In this document: piece after piece, positions 31,127 through 38,954 of the stretch | How the letters are laid out: every line of letters starts with the position of its first letter | Position numbering within the stretch: the stretch's first letter is position 1 | Assembly (NCBI GenBank): GCA_002506535.1 | Contig: DAXT01000020.1 | Span: forward strand, 1-44,157 | Length of the DNA stretch: 44,157 nt | Reading direction: 5' to 3' | Source: Methanothrix harundinacea | Lineage (GTDB): Archaea; Halobacteriota; Methanosarcinia; Methanotrichales; Methanotrichaceae | The notes under the pieces: model-generated | What the model saw: the letters and a program-made list of their open reading frames with translations, nothing else | The model's database searches: none | Told to the model about the DNA's origin: nothing | Program-made: the position numbers and the translations under genes

Positions 31127-32863
31127 ATGCGGCGTCTTCTGGGGTTGTTGATCGTTGGGGGCTTCATCCTGGCCCTCTCGGGGTGCGGCGGATCTATTGA
31201 CCAGGCCGAGCCGGCAGGGGATCGATCGTCTATCAGAGTATCGGAGAATATCTCCGCAACCCGTCAGGTCATGGACCTATCGAGATCTTCTATCGGCGGA
31301 GGGTTCACCAAGATGACGGTCTATAGGAATCCAGCCACAGGAACGGCGATGAAGGAGTCTTACATCCACGGAAGTTCCCTGAGCAGGGAGGCGGAGATAG
31401 GCATCGACGGCTACGGCACCGGGATGAAGGTCGAATCCTCCTTCGACGGGATGGCGACCCTCGGGGTCTATAAGATCTCCGACCCCAACTCGACGGCGAA
31501 AGACTCCCCCATCTTCGCGGCTAGCGAGAGCTACTACGGGAGCTTCAGTATCAGCGAGAAGATCGACGACCGCGGCTCCAGCATATCCTCCGAGAGGGCT
31601 GTCTTCGGGACCGGGTTTGTGGCTGTAGATAAGAAGGTAGGGGACGACCAGAGGAGCAGGGAGTCGGGGACGGGATCTTACCGGTCCGAAGAGGTGATAG
31701 ACACCCGCAACAACTACATCTCAAAGTCGATATCCCTGATCCACCAGCCCACCAGCTTCACCGTCGGCTCCGCTAGTGCGGCGAACCTATCCTCCAGGTG
31801 GAGGGAGGGGGTCACCTCCAGGGCAGCTGGCGAGAGCTACATCGGAGAGGAGTACTCGTCCATCGACCGCCTCGATAAGACGACGGTGGCCCGGGGCCTC
31901 GGCGCCATGGAGACGGAGGCCGACTTCTCGGGGACCGCCAGGTACAGGGTCGTCTCGCCGGGAAAGGTCGATATGGACGAGCAGTATCAGGGAGAATACG
32001 CCCTCCAGAGGAAAGTCCAGCTCCAGAGAGCCGGGCCATATCATATCCCCCATCTATCGGTGACCAAAGTGGGGGTTCTCTCATACCAGGGGGATAAGAC
32101 CCTCGCCAGCTACGTCATCACCATAGAGAACGACGGCGACAGGACCCTGGAGCCGGTCCTGGTGAGGGACCTATTCCCGCCGGGATCGGCCTTCGTCAGC
32201 TCCGATCAGAGGCCGGCCTTCACCTCCGGGGGAGCCGAATGGTCCTTCACCCACATATCCCCCGGGGACGTCTTGACCATCGATCTGGTCCTGGACGTCA
32301 CAGGATTCCGGGGCGGCGATCTCGTCAACCGGGTCGAGGCCTGGGGCGGCCTCGGAGAGGATCTGGCCTATGCCGCCAACTACTCCTCCATCGAGATCAA
32401 CTGGCTCTCCTGGGGATCCGGCGACGGGATCGCCGTCAGCAAGAGAGGAGCCGTCGACGAGGCCGCTCCAAACCGGGTCAGGTACACCCTGGAAGTGGAG
32501 AACCTGGGGGACGGGACCCTGGTGGCGACGGTGACCGACCGGCTCCCTCAAGGTATGAGCCTCGTCGCCTCGTCCCCGACCTTTGCCGCCAGCGAGGGGG
32601 GCGTCGTCAGATGGAACCTCATCGACCTCGGGCCAAAAGAGAGGAGGACGATCGTCTACGACGTCGATGCCCTCTGGTCCGGAAGGTTTCTGAACCTGGC
32701 GGAGGTGGAGGCGAGGTCCGTGGACGGGATCTCCCTGCGGCCGGTCACCGCGAGATCGGTGGTGGATCTGGCGAAGTTCGATGGGGAGAGGCAAAGGCCG
32801 GGGTGGCAGCCCCCTGAATGGGGGTTCGGCGAGGCGGATGAGGGCGTTTTATCGATCTTCTGA
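31127..32863 (+). CDS. DUF11 lipoprotein, intact member of the local surface family
   Basis: A 578-residue predicted lipoprotein. The signal peptide ends in the lipobox LSGC with Cys20, so the chain should be lipid-anchored on the outside of the membrane. Residues about 35-310 form a beta-rich domain of no named family, with MKESYIHGSSLSREAEIG, SSISSERAVFGTG, ESGTGSYRSEE, SYIGEEYSSIDRLDKTT and METEADFSGTARYRV. Two DUF11-type modules follow (ITIENDGDRTLEPVLVRDLF and YTLEVENLGDGTLVATVTDR), ending in WQPPEW. It is the complete counterpart of the truncated gene at 10803-12392 and shares pieces with the proteins at 24150 and 36854. Function is unknown; it is likely an envelope structural or adhesive component. 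It is monocistronic as far as can be seen. Confidence 0.82.
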   Translation: MRRLLGLLIVGGFILALSGCGGSIDQAEPAGDRSSIRVSENISATRQVMDLSRSSIGGGFTKMTVYRNPATGTAMKESYIHGSSLSREAEIGIDGYGTGMKVESSFDGMATLGVYKISDPNSTAKDSPIFAASESYYGSFSISEKIDDRGSSISSERAVFGTGFVAVDKKVGDDQRSRESGTGSYRSEEVIDTRNNYISKSISLIHQPTSFTVGSASAANLSSRWREGVTSRAAGESYIGEEYSSIDRLDKTTVARGLGAMETEADFSGTARYRVVSPGKVDMDEQYQGEYALQRKVQLQRAGPYHIPHLSVTKVGVLSYQGDKTLASYVITIENDGDRTLEPVLVRDLFPPGSAFVSSDQRPAFTSGGAEWSFTHISPGDVLTIDLVLDVTGFRGGDLVNRVEAWGGLGEDLAYAANYSSIEINWLSWGSGDGIAVSKRGAVDEAAPNRVRYTLEVENLGDGTLVATVTDRLPQGMSLVASSPTFAASEGGVVRWNLIDLGPKERRTIVYDVDALWSGRFLNLAEVEARSVDGISLRPVTARSVVDLAKFDGERQRPGWQPPEWGFGEADEGVLSIF

Positions 32864-32879
32864 CTATCCCCCCATCCTT

Positions 32880-32947
32880 CCCATGGGCTTATCGACCCCG
32901 TGGGAGCATTGACCCCATGGGAGCTGAGGGCCCATGGGTCCTGAAGG
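32880..32947. repeat. Four 17-bp direct repeats with palindromic core
   Basis: Units start at 32880, 32897, 32914 and 32931, an exact 17-base period. Each begins with the self-complementary core CCCATGGG (the second copy has CCCGTGGG), followed by nine less conserved bases of the type AGCnTGAnn. The array fills the gap between the lipoprotein stop (32863) and the SRPBCC start (32968). The period is not a multiple of three, so it is not coding. Confidence 0.8.
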
Positions 32948-32967
32948 GGTGACGGAGGCGGCGTGAT

Positions 32968-33423
32968 ATGTTCAGAAAAGAGATAAGAGACGAAATAGAG
33001 ATCCGGGCAGGGTCTGAGGCGGTCTGGAAGGTTCTCACCGACTTTGAGGGCTATAGCGAGTGGAACTCCTTCATGAGGCCGGTGGTGGGAGCGGTAGAGG
33101 TGGGGGCGAGGCTCCGGGTCCAGGTCAGGCCTCCTGGGGGGAGGGCGATGGCCTTTCGGCCGAGGGTGACGAGGGTCGCGCCGGAGAGAGAGCTCAGGTG
33201 GAAGGGGAGGCTCTGGGCCCCCGGCCTCCTGGACGGAGAGCACGTCTTCGAGATCGAGCCCCTGGGAACGGATACCATCAGGTTCGTTCAAAGAGAGATA
33301 TTCAGCGGTCTTCTCGTCCCCTTCGTATCGAAGAAGATCCTGGATCAGACCGCGGCCGGATTCGGGGAGATGAACCGGGCCCTGAAGGAGAGGGTCGAGG
33401 CCGGCCGCGGGATCGGTCCATGA
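32968..33423 (+). CDS. SRPBCC-family (START-like) ligand-binding protein
   Basis: A 151-residue single-domain protein of the SRPBCC / polyketide-cyclase-like fold. Its pattern is typical: an initial strand with IEIRAGSEAVWKVLTDFEGYSEWNSFMRPV, then RLRVQVRPPGGRAMAFRPRV, ELRWKGRLWAPGLLDGEHVFEIEPLG, and a final helix DQTAAGFGEMNRALKERVEAG. Such proteins bind hydrophobic ligands in a deep pocket; the ligand here is unknown. It is cytoplasmic, with no signal peptide. The ATG at 32968 lies just after the four 17-bp repeats and a GGGGTGACGGAGG purine-rich stretch, so those repeats may control it. Confidence 0.82.
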   Translation: MFRKEIRDEIEIRAGSEAVWKVLTDFEGYSEWNSFMRPVVGAVEVGARLRVQVRPPGGRAMAFRPRVTRVAPERELRWKGRLWAPGLLDGEHVFEIEPLGTDTIRFVQREIFSGLLVPFVSKKILDQTAAGFGEMNRALKERVEAGRGIGP

Positions 33424-33547
33424 CGGAGGAGCGGGGTCGATATGGTGGATGAAAGACGACTTGCGATCCCTGCGGTCATCAGATCTGATCGACGATAAGA
33501 TCCTCCGAGAGGCGTCGGGGACCGGGCAGATGCCCCAAGCCGGAGGA

Positions 33548-33573
33548 TTTATATCCCATCAGTCTCTTAAATA
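33548..33573 (+). promoter_or_regulatory. Two TATA-like elements before the zinc-ribbon ORF
   Basis: TTTATATC (33548-33555) and CTTAAATA (33566-33573) lie close together. The second is about 25 bases before the ATG at 33594. The upstream stretch 33424-33547 shows no gene. Confidence 0.4.
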
Positions 33574-33752
33574 TGCCGAGTTTGGTGTATCGAATGGTCG
33601 ATGATTACCAACCCATCTATTATTGCCCCGGTCGAGGAGGGGAGTTTCCCCTCCCTGGTGAGAGGACCGCCTACGTATGCCGTCACTGCGGGGCGGAGCC
33701 CTTCATGGACGGACCTCATCATGCGGATAGCTGCCCAAGATACAGCCGCTGA
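33573..33752 (+). CDS. Tiny zinc-ribbon-like protein (59 residues)
   Basis: A 59-codon ORF whose product has a clear metal-binding look: Cys18 in YYCPGRGG, then CRHCGAEPF with Cys36 and Cys39, then GPHHADSCPRY with two histidines and Cys54. The spacing C-x17-C-x2-C-x14-C resembles small archaeal zinc-ribbon proteins. The upstream TATA elements support expression. The ATG at 33594 (giving 52 residues, MVDDYQP) is an alternative start and keeps all four cysteines. The function is unknown; tiny zinc proteins of this kind often bind nucleic acid or partner proteins. It follows the SRPBCC gene by about 150 bases. Confidence 0.6.
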   Translation: MPSLVYRMVDDYQPIYYCPGRGGEFPLPGERTAYVCRHCGAEPFMDGPHHADSCPRYSR

Positions 33753-33822
33753 GGTTTCCAGGAGCAAGAGACGGATAAAAAGGGGCATATAAAAATAAGT
33801 TGCGGGTCCCGTCGGCCCTCCT

Positions 33823-34431
33823 TCACATGAAGGTCAACCTCGCCTTGCCGGCCTTCTGGTGCCTCCTCTCAGGGTCGTCAGAGTCTGAGATCCCCCATAT
33901 TATGTTGACCGTCTCCCCCGATCTGAACGCCCTGTCGAACTCGTCCCCGGTATCCATCTTCCTCCTGAACTCTATCACCGTGAAGCCGTCCTTCTCCGAC
34001 CCTCCAAACTCCAGGTGGTCGTCGGTCCCGCCGAGGTCGGAGTCGGGCGGGTGGGGGCCGTAGTTGCCGGTGGAGTAGGCGTCCCTTGCAGAAGCCCCTC
34101 TCTCATCGACATAGCCCATTATTATGTCGGCGTCCTTCATCCAGACCGAGGGCTCAAACCCTATGGATACCCACCCCCCGGTCTCTCCCTTTATGGCCAT
34201 GTAGAGGGTCTCGCCGTCGTTCTTCCAGAAGACCTCATAGATCCCTCCTGGCGGGGAGATCTTCCGGGCGTACTCCCCCTCGGATATGACGCCGTCTGGC
34301 GCCCATCCGGCGATAACCGTCATCTTGACCGCCTCCCTCGACGGGATCGACCCCTCCTCTCCCGGTCCGGTGCATCCTGAAGATATGACCGCCAGGACGA
34401 CGAAGGATAGGATGACAAACTTCGAACTCAT
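33823..34431 (-). CDS. DOMON-domain lipoprotein
   Basis: A 202-residue predicted lipoprotein: the signal peptide ends in ISSGC with Cys20, placing the protein outside the membrane. Residues about 40-200 are a DOMON domain (GVISEGEYARKI, FWKNDGETLYMAIKGETGGWVSIGFEP, DADIIMGYV, YGPHPPDSDLGGTDD, TVIEFRRKMDTGD). DOMON domains bind b-type heme or sugars; in heme-binding forms Met and His are the axial ligands. Here Met98 (just before KDAD) and His191 (ERRH) are candidates and both are conserved in the neighbouring fusion protein. An extracellular electron-carrier role is inferred, not shown. It lies about 60 bases downstream of the PQQ-DOMON gene on the same strand, so the two are probably one operon. 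Confidence 0.82.
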   Translation of the reverse strand: MSSKFVILSFVVLAVISSGCTGPGEEGSIPSREAVKMTVIAGWAPDGVISEGEYARKISPPGGIYEVFWKNDGETLYMAIKGETGGWVSIGFEPSVWMKDADIIMGYVDERGASARDAYSTGNYGPHPPDSDLGGTDDHLEFGGSEKDGFTVIEFRRKMDTGDEFDRAFRSGETVNIIWGISDSDDPERRHQKAGKARLTFM

Positions 34432-34490
34432 GAATGTAAAAAGGCGCTCAAAAGATAAAAAATGTTGGGGATGGGATCAGGACCCGCTAT

Positions 34491-36680
34491 TCAGGCCCCG
34501 GGCCCTTCAAAGGCGATCCTGCCCGTCCCCCTCCCCAGGTTGTGTCTTATATCCAGGGAGTCGGTGGAAGAGATCGACCAGATTATGTTGACCGTCTCCC
34601 CCGGCCTGAAGGGTTTGTCAAAGCGGTCGCCGGTATCCATCTTCCTCTCAAACTCGATCACCGTCCAGCCGCCGGCCTCGGCCCCGCCATAATCCAGGAT
34701 GTCGTCGGTCCCTCCCAGCTCCTCATCCGGGGGATGGGGGCCGTAGATCCCCGTCGAGTAGAGGTCCAGGACTGTCGCCTTCCCCCTGGAGACCCAGCCC
34801 ATGATCATGTCGGCGTCCCTCATCCCCTGGGTCGGCTCGAAGCCTATGGCGACGAACCCCTCGGCCCTCCCCTCCAGGCCCATCTGGAGGGTTTCGTCGT
34901 CGTTACTCCAGTGGACGACGAGGTTTCCCCCGGAGAGGGATAGGCTCCTCGAGTACTCCCCCTCTGATATGACGCCATCCGCCGCCCATCCTCCGGAGGC
35001 CTGGGTTGCGACGACCTCCGAGGAGATCGGATCATCGGCGGAGATGGAGTCAGCATCCGCGGAAGCCGTCGCTTCCGTTCCCGCCCGGGCTTGCGACGTC
35101 TCGTTCTGATCGCCAGCCAAAGGCTTCGCCTCGCCGAGCCTCAGGGCTAAGAGAGACGGATCGGCTCCCACCCCGGCGGGCCAGACGATGGTCTCACCGG
35201 CGACGGCGGGCCATCCGTTGATCCCGGCAGGAGACTTGTGAGTGAAGACCACCTCTCCGGAGTCGGCCCTTAAGGCGTGGATGGTGCCGTCGTACTCCGC
35301 GGTGAAGACGAGGTCGTTTATCACCGTCGCCCCGCCGAGGATCATGGTATCGAAGCGACTGATCCAGAGGATCTTGCCGGTGGCACCGTCGAGGGCCACC
35401 AGCTCGCCGGTCCCGTTGTTGAAGTCGAGGGTCGAGGTGTCGAGGGAGGTGGCAGTCCAGTCGGTGAAGAGGTTCACGACCGGAACGTAGAGGACGCCAT
35501 TGCTATAGGCCATGGGGGTCTCGACCCCGCCCAGAACCCCCGGATAGATTCTGGTCGTCCCTTCGGGGAGGACGTCCAGCTGGGCGGTCTCGTCGTACTT
35601 GCCGACCACCGTCGACCAGAGGAGCTCGCCGGAGGTTCTATCGAAGGCGAAGACCTTCCCCATCTTCCCGGCCCCGTAGACCACCTTCTGGGATCCTCCC
35701 CTCACATCACGCTCCGCCAGGATCGGAGAGATCTGGAAGTCGTGGTCGAAGAGGTCGTGGGGGAGGACCTGATGGTACCAGATCATCTCGCCGGTGGCGT
35801 GATCGAGGGCTACGAGGCTGTCGGTGTAGAGGTTCGGTCCGGGCCTGCTCGTCCCGCTCGGCCACTCAGGAGTCCCGGGGAAGGGAGCGGGGTTGCCCGT
35901 ACCCCAGAAGGTGATGCCGGTCTCGACGTCTATGGCCGGGGGATACCAGGCCCCACCGCCGCTGTTGACCTCAGGGTTGCCCCAGAGGTCAGGAGAATCT
36001 ACGGTGGAGAAGTTCCAGACGACCTCGCCCGTCTCGGCGTCCAGGGCGTAAATGACCCCGATCCCCCCGGGGGCGTAGAAGACGTCACCGGTCCCGGGGA
36101 CGGTGGAGACGTATACGAGGCCGCCATAGACGGCGGGCTGGATGTCGATCCCCGTGGTGGGGATCTGCGAGAGCCTCGTCGACCAGATATCATCGCCGGT
36201 ACCGGCGTCGAGGGCGGTGACGTTGTAGAGGTCTTTTGCGACGAAGACCTTGCCCCAGCCGACGGCTGGGCCGTTGGGGCCGACGACCTCGGTGACGTTG
36301 TAGAACCTCGACCATATCAGCTCGCCGGTCTCGCGGTCCAGGGCGAAGACGTTGCACCTGAGGTCCTGGAAGTAGACGACCTCCCCGACGATTATGGGGT
36401 TACTGGCCGCGGCGCCGTAAGCCCCTATCCCCGGTATGGGAAAGGACCAGGCTACGGCCAGATCCGAGACGGTCTTTGAGGTTATTGCGGAGCCCTGGGC
36501 CGCCCTGGTGTTCTCATAGTCCTTATTCGGCAGCGGCCAGCCCCCGGCGTCCTCTGCCACCTCCGGCGGGATAGGATCGCCGATCCCGGAAGCGAAACCC
36601 GCGGCAGATAAGAGCGACGCCAGGGCCGCCGTCGCCAAAAGGATCTCGAAGAGCCTTCTTGCTTTCGTCAAGATGATCAA
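34491..36680 (-). CDS. PQQ-type beta-propeller fused to a DOMON domain, secreted
   Basis: A 729-residue exported protein. A signal peptide lies within residues 1-31. Residues about 48-520 form a quinoprotein-alcohol-dehydrogenase-like propeller with repeated W-motifs (ALDRETGELIWS, ALDAETGEVVWNF, ALDHATGEMIWYH, AFDRTSGELLWST, ALDGATGKILWIS). Active-site-like elements are FWGTGNPAP with Asn263 and LPHDLFDHDFQ with Asp312 and Asp314, where methanol and glucose dehydrogenases have the catalytic Asp. The adjacent Cys pair of methanol dehydrogenase is absent, and the metal-ligand Glu is not obvious. A Ser/Ala/Asp-rich linker (535-570) joins a C-terminal DOMON domain (GVISEGEYSRSL, GFVAIGFEPTQGMRDADMIMGWV, IRHNLG) paralogous to the next gene. 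Start TTG at 36680. Possible quinone-to-heme dehydrogenase; PQQ binding is unproven. Confidence 0.82.
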   Translation of the reverse strand: MIILTKARRLFEILLATAALASLLSAAGFASGIGDPIPPEVAEDAGGWPLPNKDYENTRAAQGSAITSKTVSDLAVAWSFPIPGIGAYGAAASNPIIVGEVVYFQDLRCNVFALDRETGELIWSRFYNVTEVVGPNGPAVGWGKVFVAKDLYNVTALDAGTGDDIWSTRLSQIPTTGIDIQPAVYGGLVYVSTVPGTGDVFYAPGGIGVIYALDAETGEVVWNFSTVDSPDLWGNPEVNSGGGAWYPPAIDVETGITFWGTGNPAPFPGTPEWPSGTSRPGPNLYTDSLVALDHATGEMIWYHQVLPHDLFDHDFQISPILAERDVRGGSQKVVYGAGKMGKVFAFDRTSGELLWSTVVGKYDETAQLDVLPEGTTRIYPGVLGGVETPMAYSNGVLYVPVVNLFTDWTATSLDTSTLDFNNGTGELVALDGATGKILWISRFDTMILGGATVINDLVFTAEYDGTIHALRADSGEVVFTHKSPAGINGWPAVAGETIVWPAGVGADPSLLALRLGEAKPLAGDQNETSQARAGTEATASADADSISADDPISSEVVATQASGGWAADGVISEGEYSRSLSLSGGNLVVHWSNDDETLQMGLEGRAEGFVAIGFEPTQGMRDADMIMGWVSRGKATVLDLYSTGIYGPHPPDEELGGTDDILDYGGAEAGGWTVIEFERKMDTGDRFDKPFRPGETVNIIWSISSTDSLDIRHNLGRGTGRIAFEGPGA

Positions 36681-36853
36681 CTCTAAGACGTCCTATTTGA
36701 GACTGCATCTTAATTTATTTTTTCCTCAGATCTCTTTGATTCGAGGATTAAAAAGACTGATCCGAGAGGGAGGACGCCACCATCTCCATCTCGAATCCGG
36801 TTCCAGGGGCATCGGACCCGCCGCCCCGGAGAGGATCGATCCCTCTGAGCCGA

Positions 36854-37597
36854 TCAAGACCATAGACCGTTGAACGGATCGGAGTTGGGGCTCTCGCTGA
36901 ACCGGAGGGTCCTCTGGACGTCGAAGACCCCGGAGAAGGTATGGTGCTCCTTCATATCTTTGTAGAAGATCTTGTGCCACCGGTAGTCGCTCTCCCAGGT
37001 CCCGGTGAAGCTCGTCGACAGGTCCATCCCCACCAGATGGGCGGGGCTGGCACCCCTCAGGGCCGCGGCCTCCCCGGGATCCTTTGTATGGCTGGAGGGA
37101 TCGGTGGAGGCGAAGTACGTCGTCTGGGCCCCCTCCATCTCCGTCACCTCGAAGCGCTCCTCGACCTTTGCGCCTATGCCGCCGTAGAAGGCTTTGGAGT
37201 GGATGGACTTGGTCCCCACCATGGGGGTCTCTCCGGAGTAGCTGATCTTGAGGTCATCGAGGAGGTTCAGGGGTACGGGTCCGCCGCCGAGGTCTCCCTG
37301 GAGGTTTGCTGCCCTCGTCGAGACGCCGGACCGGGAGTCCATCTCCAGGTCGCCTTCTCCATAGATGAAGCTGTAGTACTCAAGGCCGATCCTCTTGTCC
37401 ACCACCGAGGATCCCACCTCGAAGTAGCCGGTCCCCGAGGCTCTGACCCTGTTGTAGAAATCTTCGCTCTGGGCCTGCTCGGAGATGGCCGGAGTTCCGG
37501 CCGCCCCCCCCGCCGCAAAGACGGCGATGAGGAGGATCGCGGTCAACTTAGCCCCCTTCGTCCCTCTCGCCCTCCGATATTTAAGTCCTGTATTCAT
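36854..37597 (-). CDS. Secreted beta-rich protein of the local surface family
   Basis: A 247-residue exported protein with a signal peptide at about 14-36 (basic start, AKLTAILLIAVFAAGGAAG). The mature part has strands such as SGTGYFEVGSSVVDKRIG, MDLSTSFTGTWESDY and HTFSGVFDVQRTLRF. These align with parts of the 31-kb lipoprotein and the truncated gene at 10803-12392 (VVVDKRVGSSQ, AYFSGRGMYRTV, EGDYSIQRRVLF), so it is a short relative that lacks DUF11 modules. It has no anchor and is probably released or bound to other envelope proteins. It starts with ATG at 37597, downstream of an AT-rich stretch with TTTTTTATTAAG on the minus strand. The 173-base gap to the PQQ-DOMON gene shows only promoter-like AT-rich sequence. 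Confidence 0.7.
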   Translation of the reverse strand: MNTGLKYRRARGTKGAKLTAILLIAVFAAGGAAGTPAISEQAQSEDFYNRVRASGTGYFEVGSSVVDKRIGLEYYSFIYGEGDLEMDSRSGVSTRAANLQGDLGGGPVPLNLLDDLKISYSGETPMVGTKSIHSKAFYGGIGAKVEERFEVTEMEGAQTTYFASTDPSSHTKDPGEAAALRGASPAHLVGMDLSTSFTGTWESDYRWHKIFYKDMKEHHTFSGVFDVQRTLRFSESPNSDPFNGLWS

Positions 37598-37641
37598 ATT
37601 TCGCTTCTTAATAAAAAATCTGTCGTCTCAGAAGAGCCCGT

Positions 37642-37660
37642 GAGGATGGCTTAAATCCTC
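37642..37660 (+). promoter_or_regulatory. Inverted repeat around the TATA box of the 37750 gene
   Basis: GAGGAT (37642-37647) pairs with ATCCTC (37655-37660), and the TATA-like CTTAAATCC lies within the loop and right arm. A protein bound here would block the promoter. The predicted transcript start is near 37680. Confidence 0.35.
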
Positions 37661-37749
37661 CGGGTTCCTAAAACAATCCGAGCCTCGCCATCCGATAGAA
37701 GATCCAGAGCATCTTGAAAAGTCGATACGGGGCGGGCTGGGGTGAGGTG

Positions 37750-38853
37750 TTGAAGATCGAGGTCTGGACCTGGGGGACGGGGGGGCCCTTCGGAAGGGAG
37801 CTTGGGGCCTCTTCCTCGAGGAGACGCCGGGGACATACGGCGACATCTATATTGATATCCGAAGAGGGTGACGGCTCCGGGGCGACGGCTCACTGCATGA
37901 TCGATGCCGGGGCGCCCGCCGTCGAGAGTATGATCGAGAAGGGGATCTCCTCCCCCGACATCCTCTTTCTCACCCACCCCCACTTCGACCACATCTCCGA
38001 CCTCGACCGCCTCGCCAACAGCAGGATGAGGGGGCTGATGGTCCGGGAAGGGGTCCGGGATATCGAAGAGGCGAAAGGTCTTTTCGGGCCTCTTGCGGTG
38101 GTGGGGGCCGGCGACTGCATAAACCACCCCGCCGACGGGGTGAGGGCGAGGTTCGGCTACCTGGAGGGGCTCGTCTCCTGGAAGCCGATCTCGGCGTATG
38201 ATACATGGCATTCGGTCCATCAGGAGGATGCAGCCGGACGGGGAAACGGGTCCGTCGAGATATATCGGGCCAGCGAGGAACGAGGGGGCTGCATAACAGA
38301 AATAACAGGAGAAGTAGGGAGAGCCTTTTCATCGGTGGCGCAGAGCGGCTCCAGAACCGACGGGCTCCTCCCTCTGGAGTTCAAGCTCCTCCCGGTCAGC
38401 CACTCAAAACACGCTCCGGGCTCGTCCATCTTCGTATTCAGGTTCAGAGAAGGCGTCATCGGTCAGGGCATGCCGGGAGAAGAATGGGAGGATGCGCCCA
38501 CCATAAATGTCGTCATATCAGGGGACTTCAAATCGATGGAGGACTGGGTCGTCGATAGCCACGACCTTCTCGACCCGGCCTGCCTCGTCCTGGACACCAA
38601 CACCATAATAGCCTGCGGAAAGTATCACGCCAGCTTCCAGGAGAACAAATCCCTCATCGACCGGTGGACCACGGGGGATGAAGAGGTCCTCGTCCTGTTG
38701 AACCACATCTCAGGCTTCGGCGACTATGTTGAGGGGTTCTACGACGGCGTCCCCGACGACAGGGACTGGCAGGAAGCCGTCGATGGATACGCCCCGAAGC
38801 CGAAAGTGACGGTCAGAATTGCCGAGGACGGGGGATGCTATCGGATTAAATGA
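37750..38853 (+). CDS. MBL-fold metallohydrolase, long form
   Basis: A roughly 367-residue metallo-beta-lactamase-fold protein. After an N-terminal strand and glycine turn (IEVWTWGTGGPFGRELG) come RRGHTATSILI and the metal motif LTHPHFDHISDLDRL. Later ligands are the His of VSHSKHAPGSSIFVFRF, the Asp of VISGDFKSMEDW and the His of LLNHISGFGDYVEG. The order recalls RNase Z/arylsulfatase-type MBL enzymes, but an insert of about 100 residues in the middle (AGDCINHPADGVRARFGYLEG onward) is unusual. The substrate is unknown; the protein is cytoplasmic. Start: TTG 37750 follows GGTGAGG closely; GTG 37747 or TTG 37714 are alternatives. Confidence 0.78.
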   Translation: MKIEVWTWGTGGPFGRELGASSSRRRRGHTATSILISEEGDGSGATAHCMIDAGAPAVESMIEKGISSPDILFLTHPHFDHISDLDRLANSRMRGLMVREGVRDIEEAKGLFGPLAVVGAGDCINHPADGVRARFGYLEGLVSWKPISAYDTWHSVHQEDAAGRGNGSVEIYRASEERGGCITEITGEVGRAFSSVAQSGSRTDGLLPLEFKLLPVSHSKHAPGSSIFVFRFREGVIGQGMPGEEWEDAPTINVVISGDFKSMEDWVVDSHDLLDPACLVLDTNTIIACGKYHASFQENKSLIDRWTTGDEEVLVLLNHISGFGDYVEGFYDGVPDDRDWQEAVDGYAPKPKVTVRIAEDGGCYRIK

Positions 38854-38954
38854 CCTCCGGCGGCCAGGTTCTTGATAGCTCGCAGCCTTTAATAACGAAG
38901 GCCGCGATTGGTGAGATCTGCAAAAGAACCGCCATAGTGGGGAGTGTCATCGTC

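Noticed and set aside
32880..32947. Possible CRISPR array
   Set aside because: Units of 17 bases are contiguous with no unique spacers and cores of only eight bases; not a CRISPR layout.
35277..36479. 400-codon plus-strand frame opposite the PQQ-DOMON gene
   Set aside because: Antisense shadow; the real gene has signal peptide, propeller repeats and DOMON domain.
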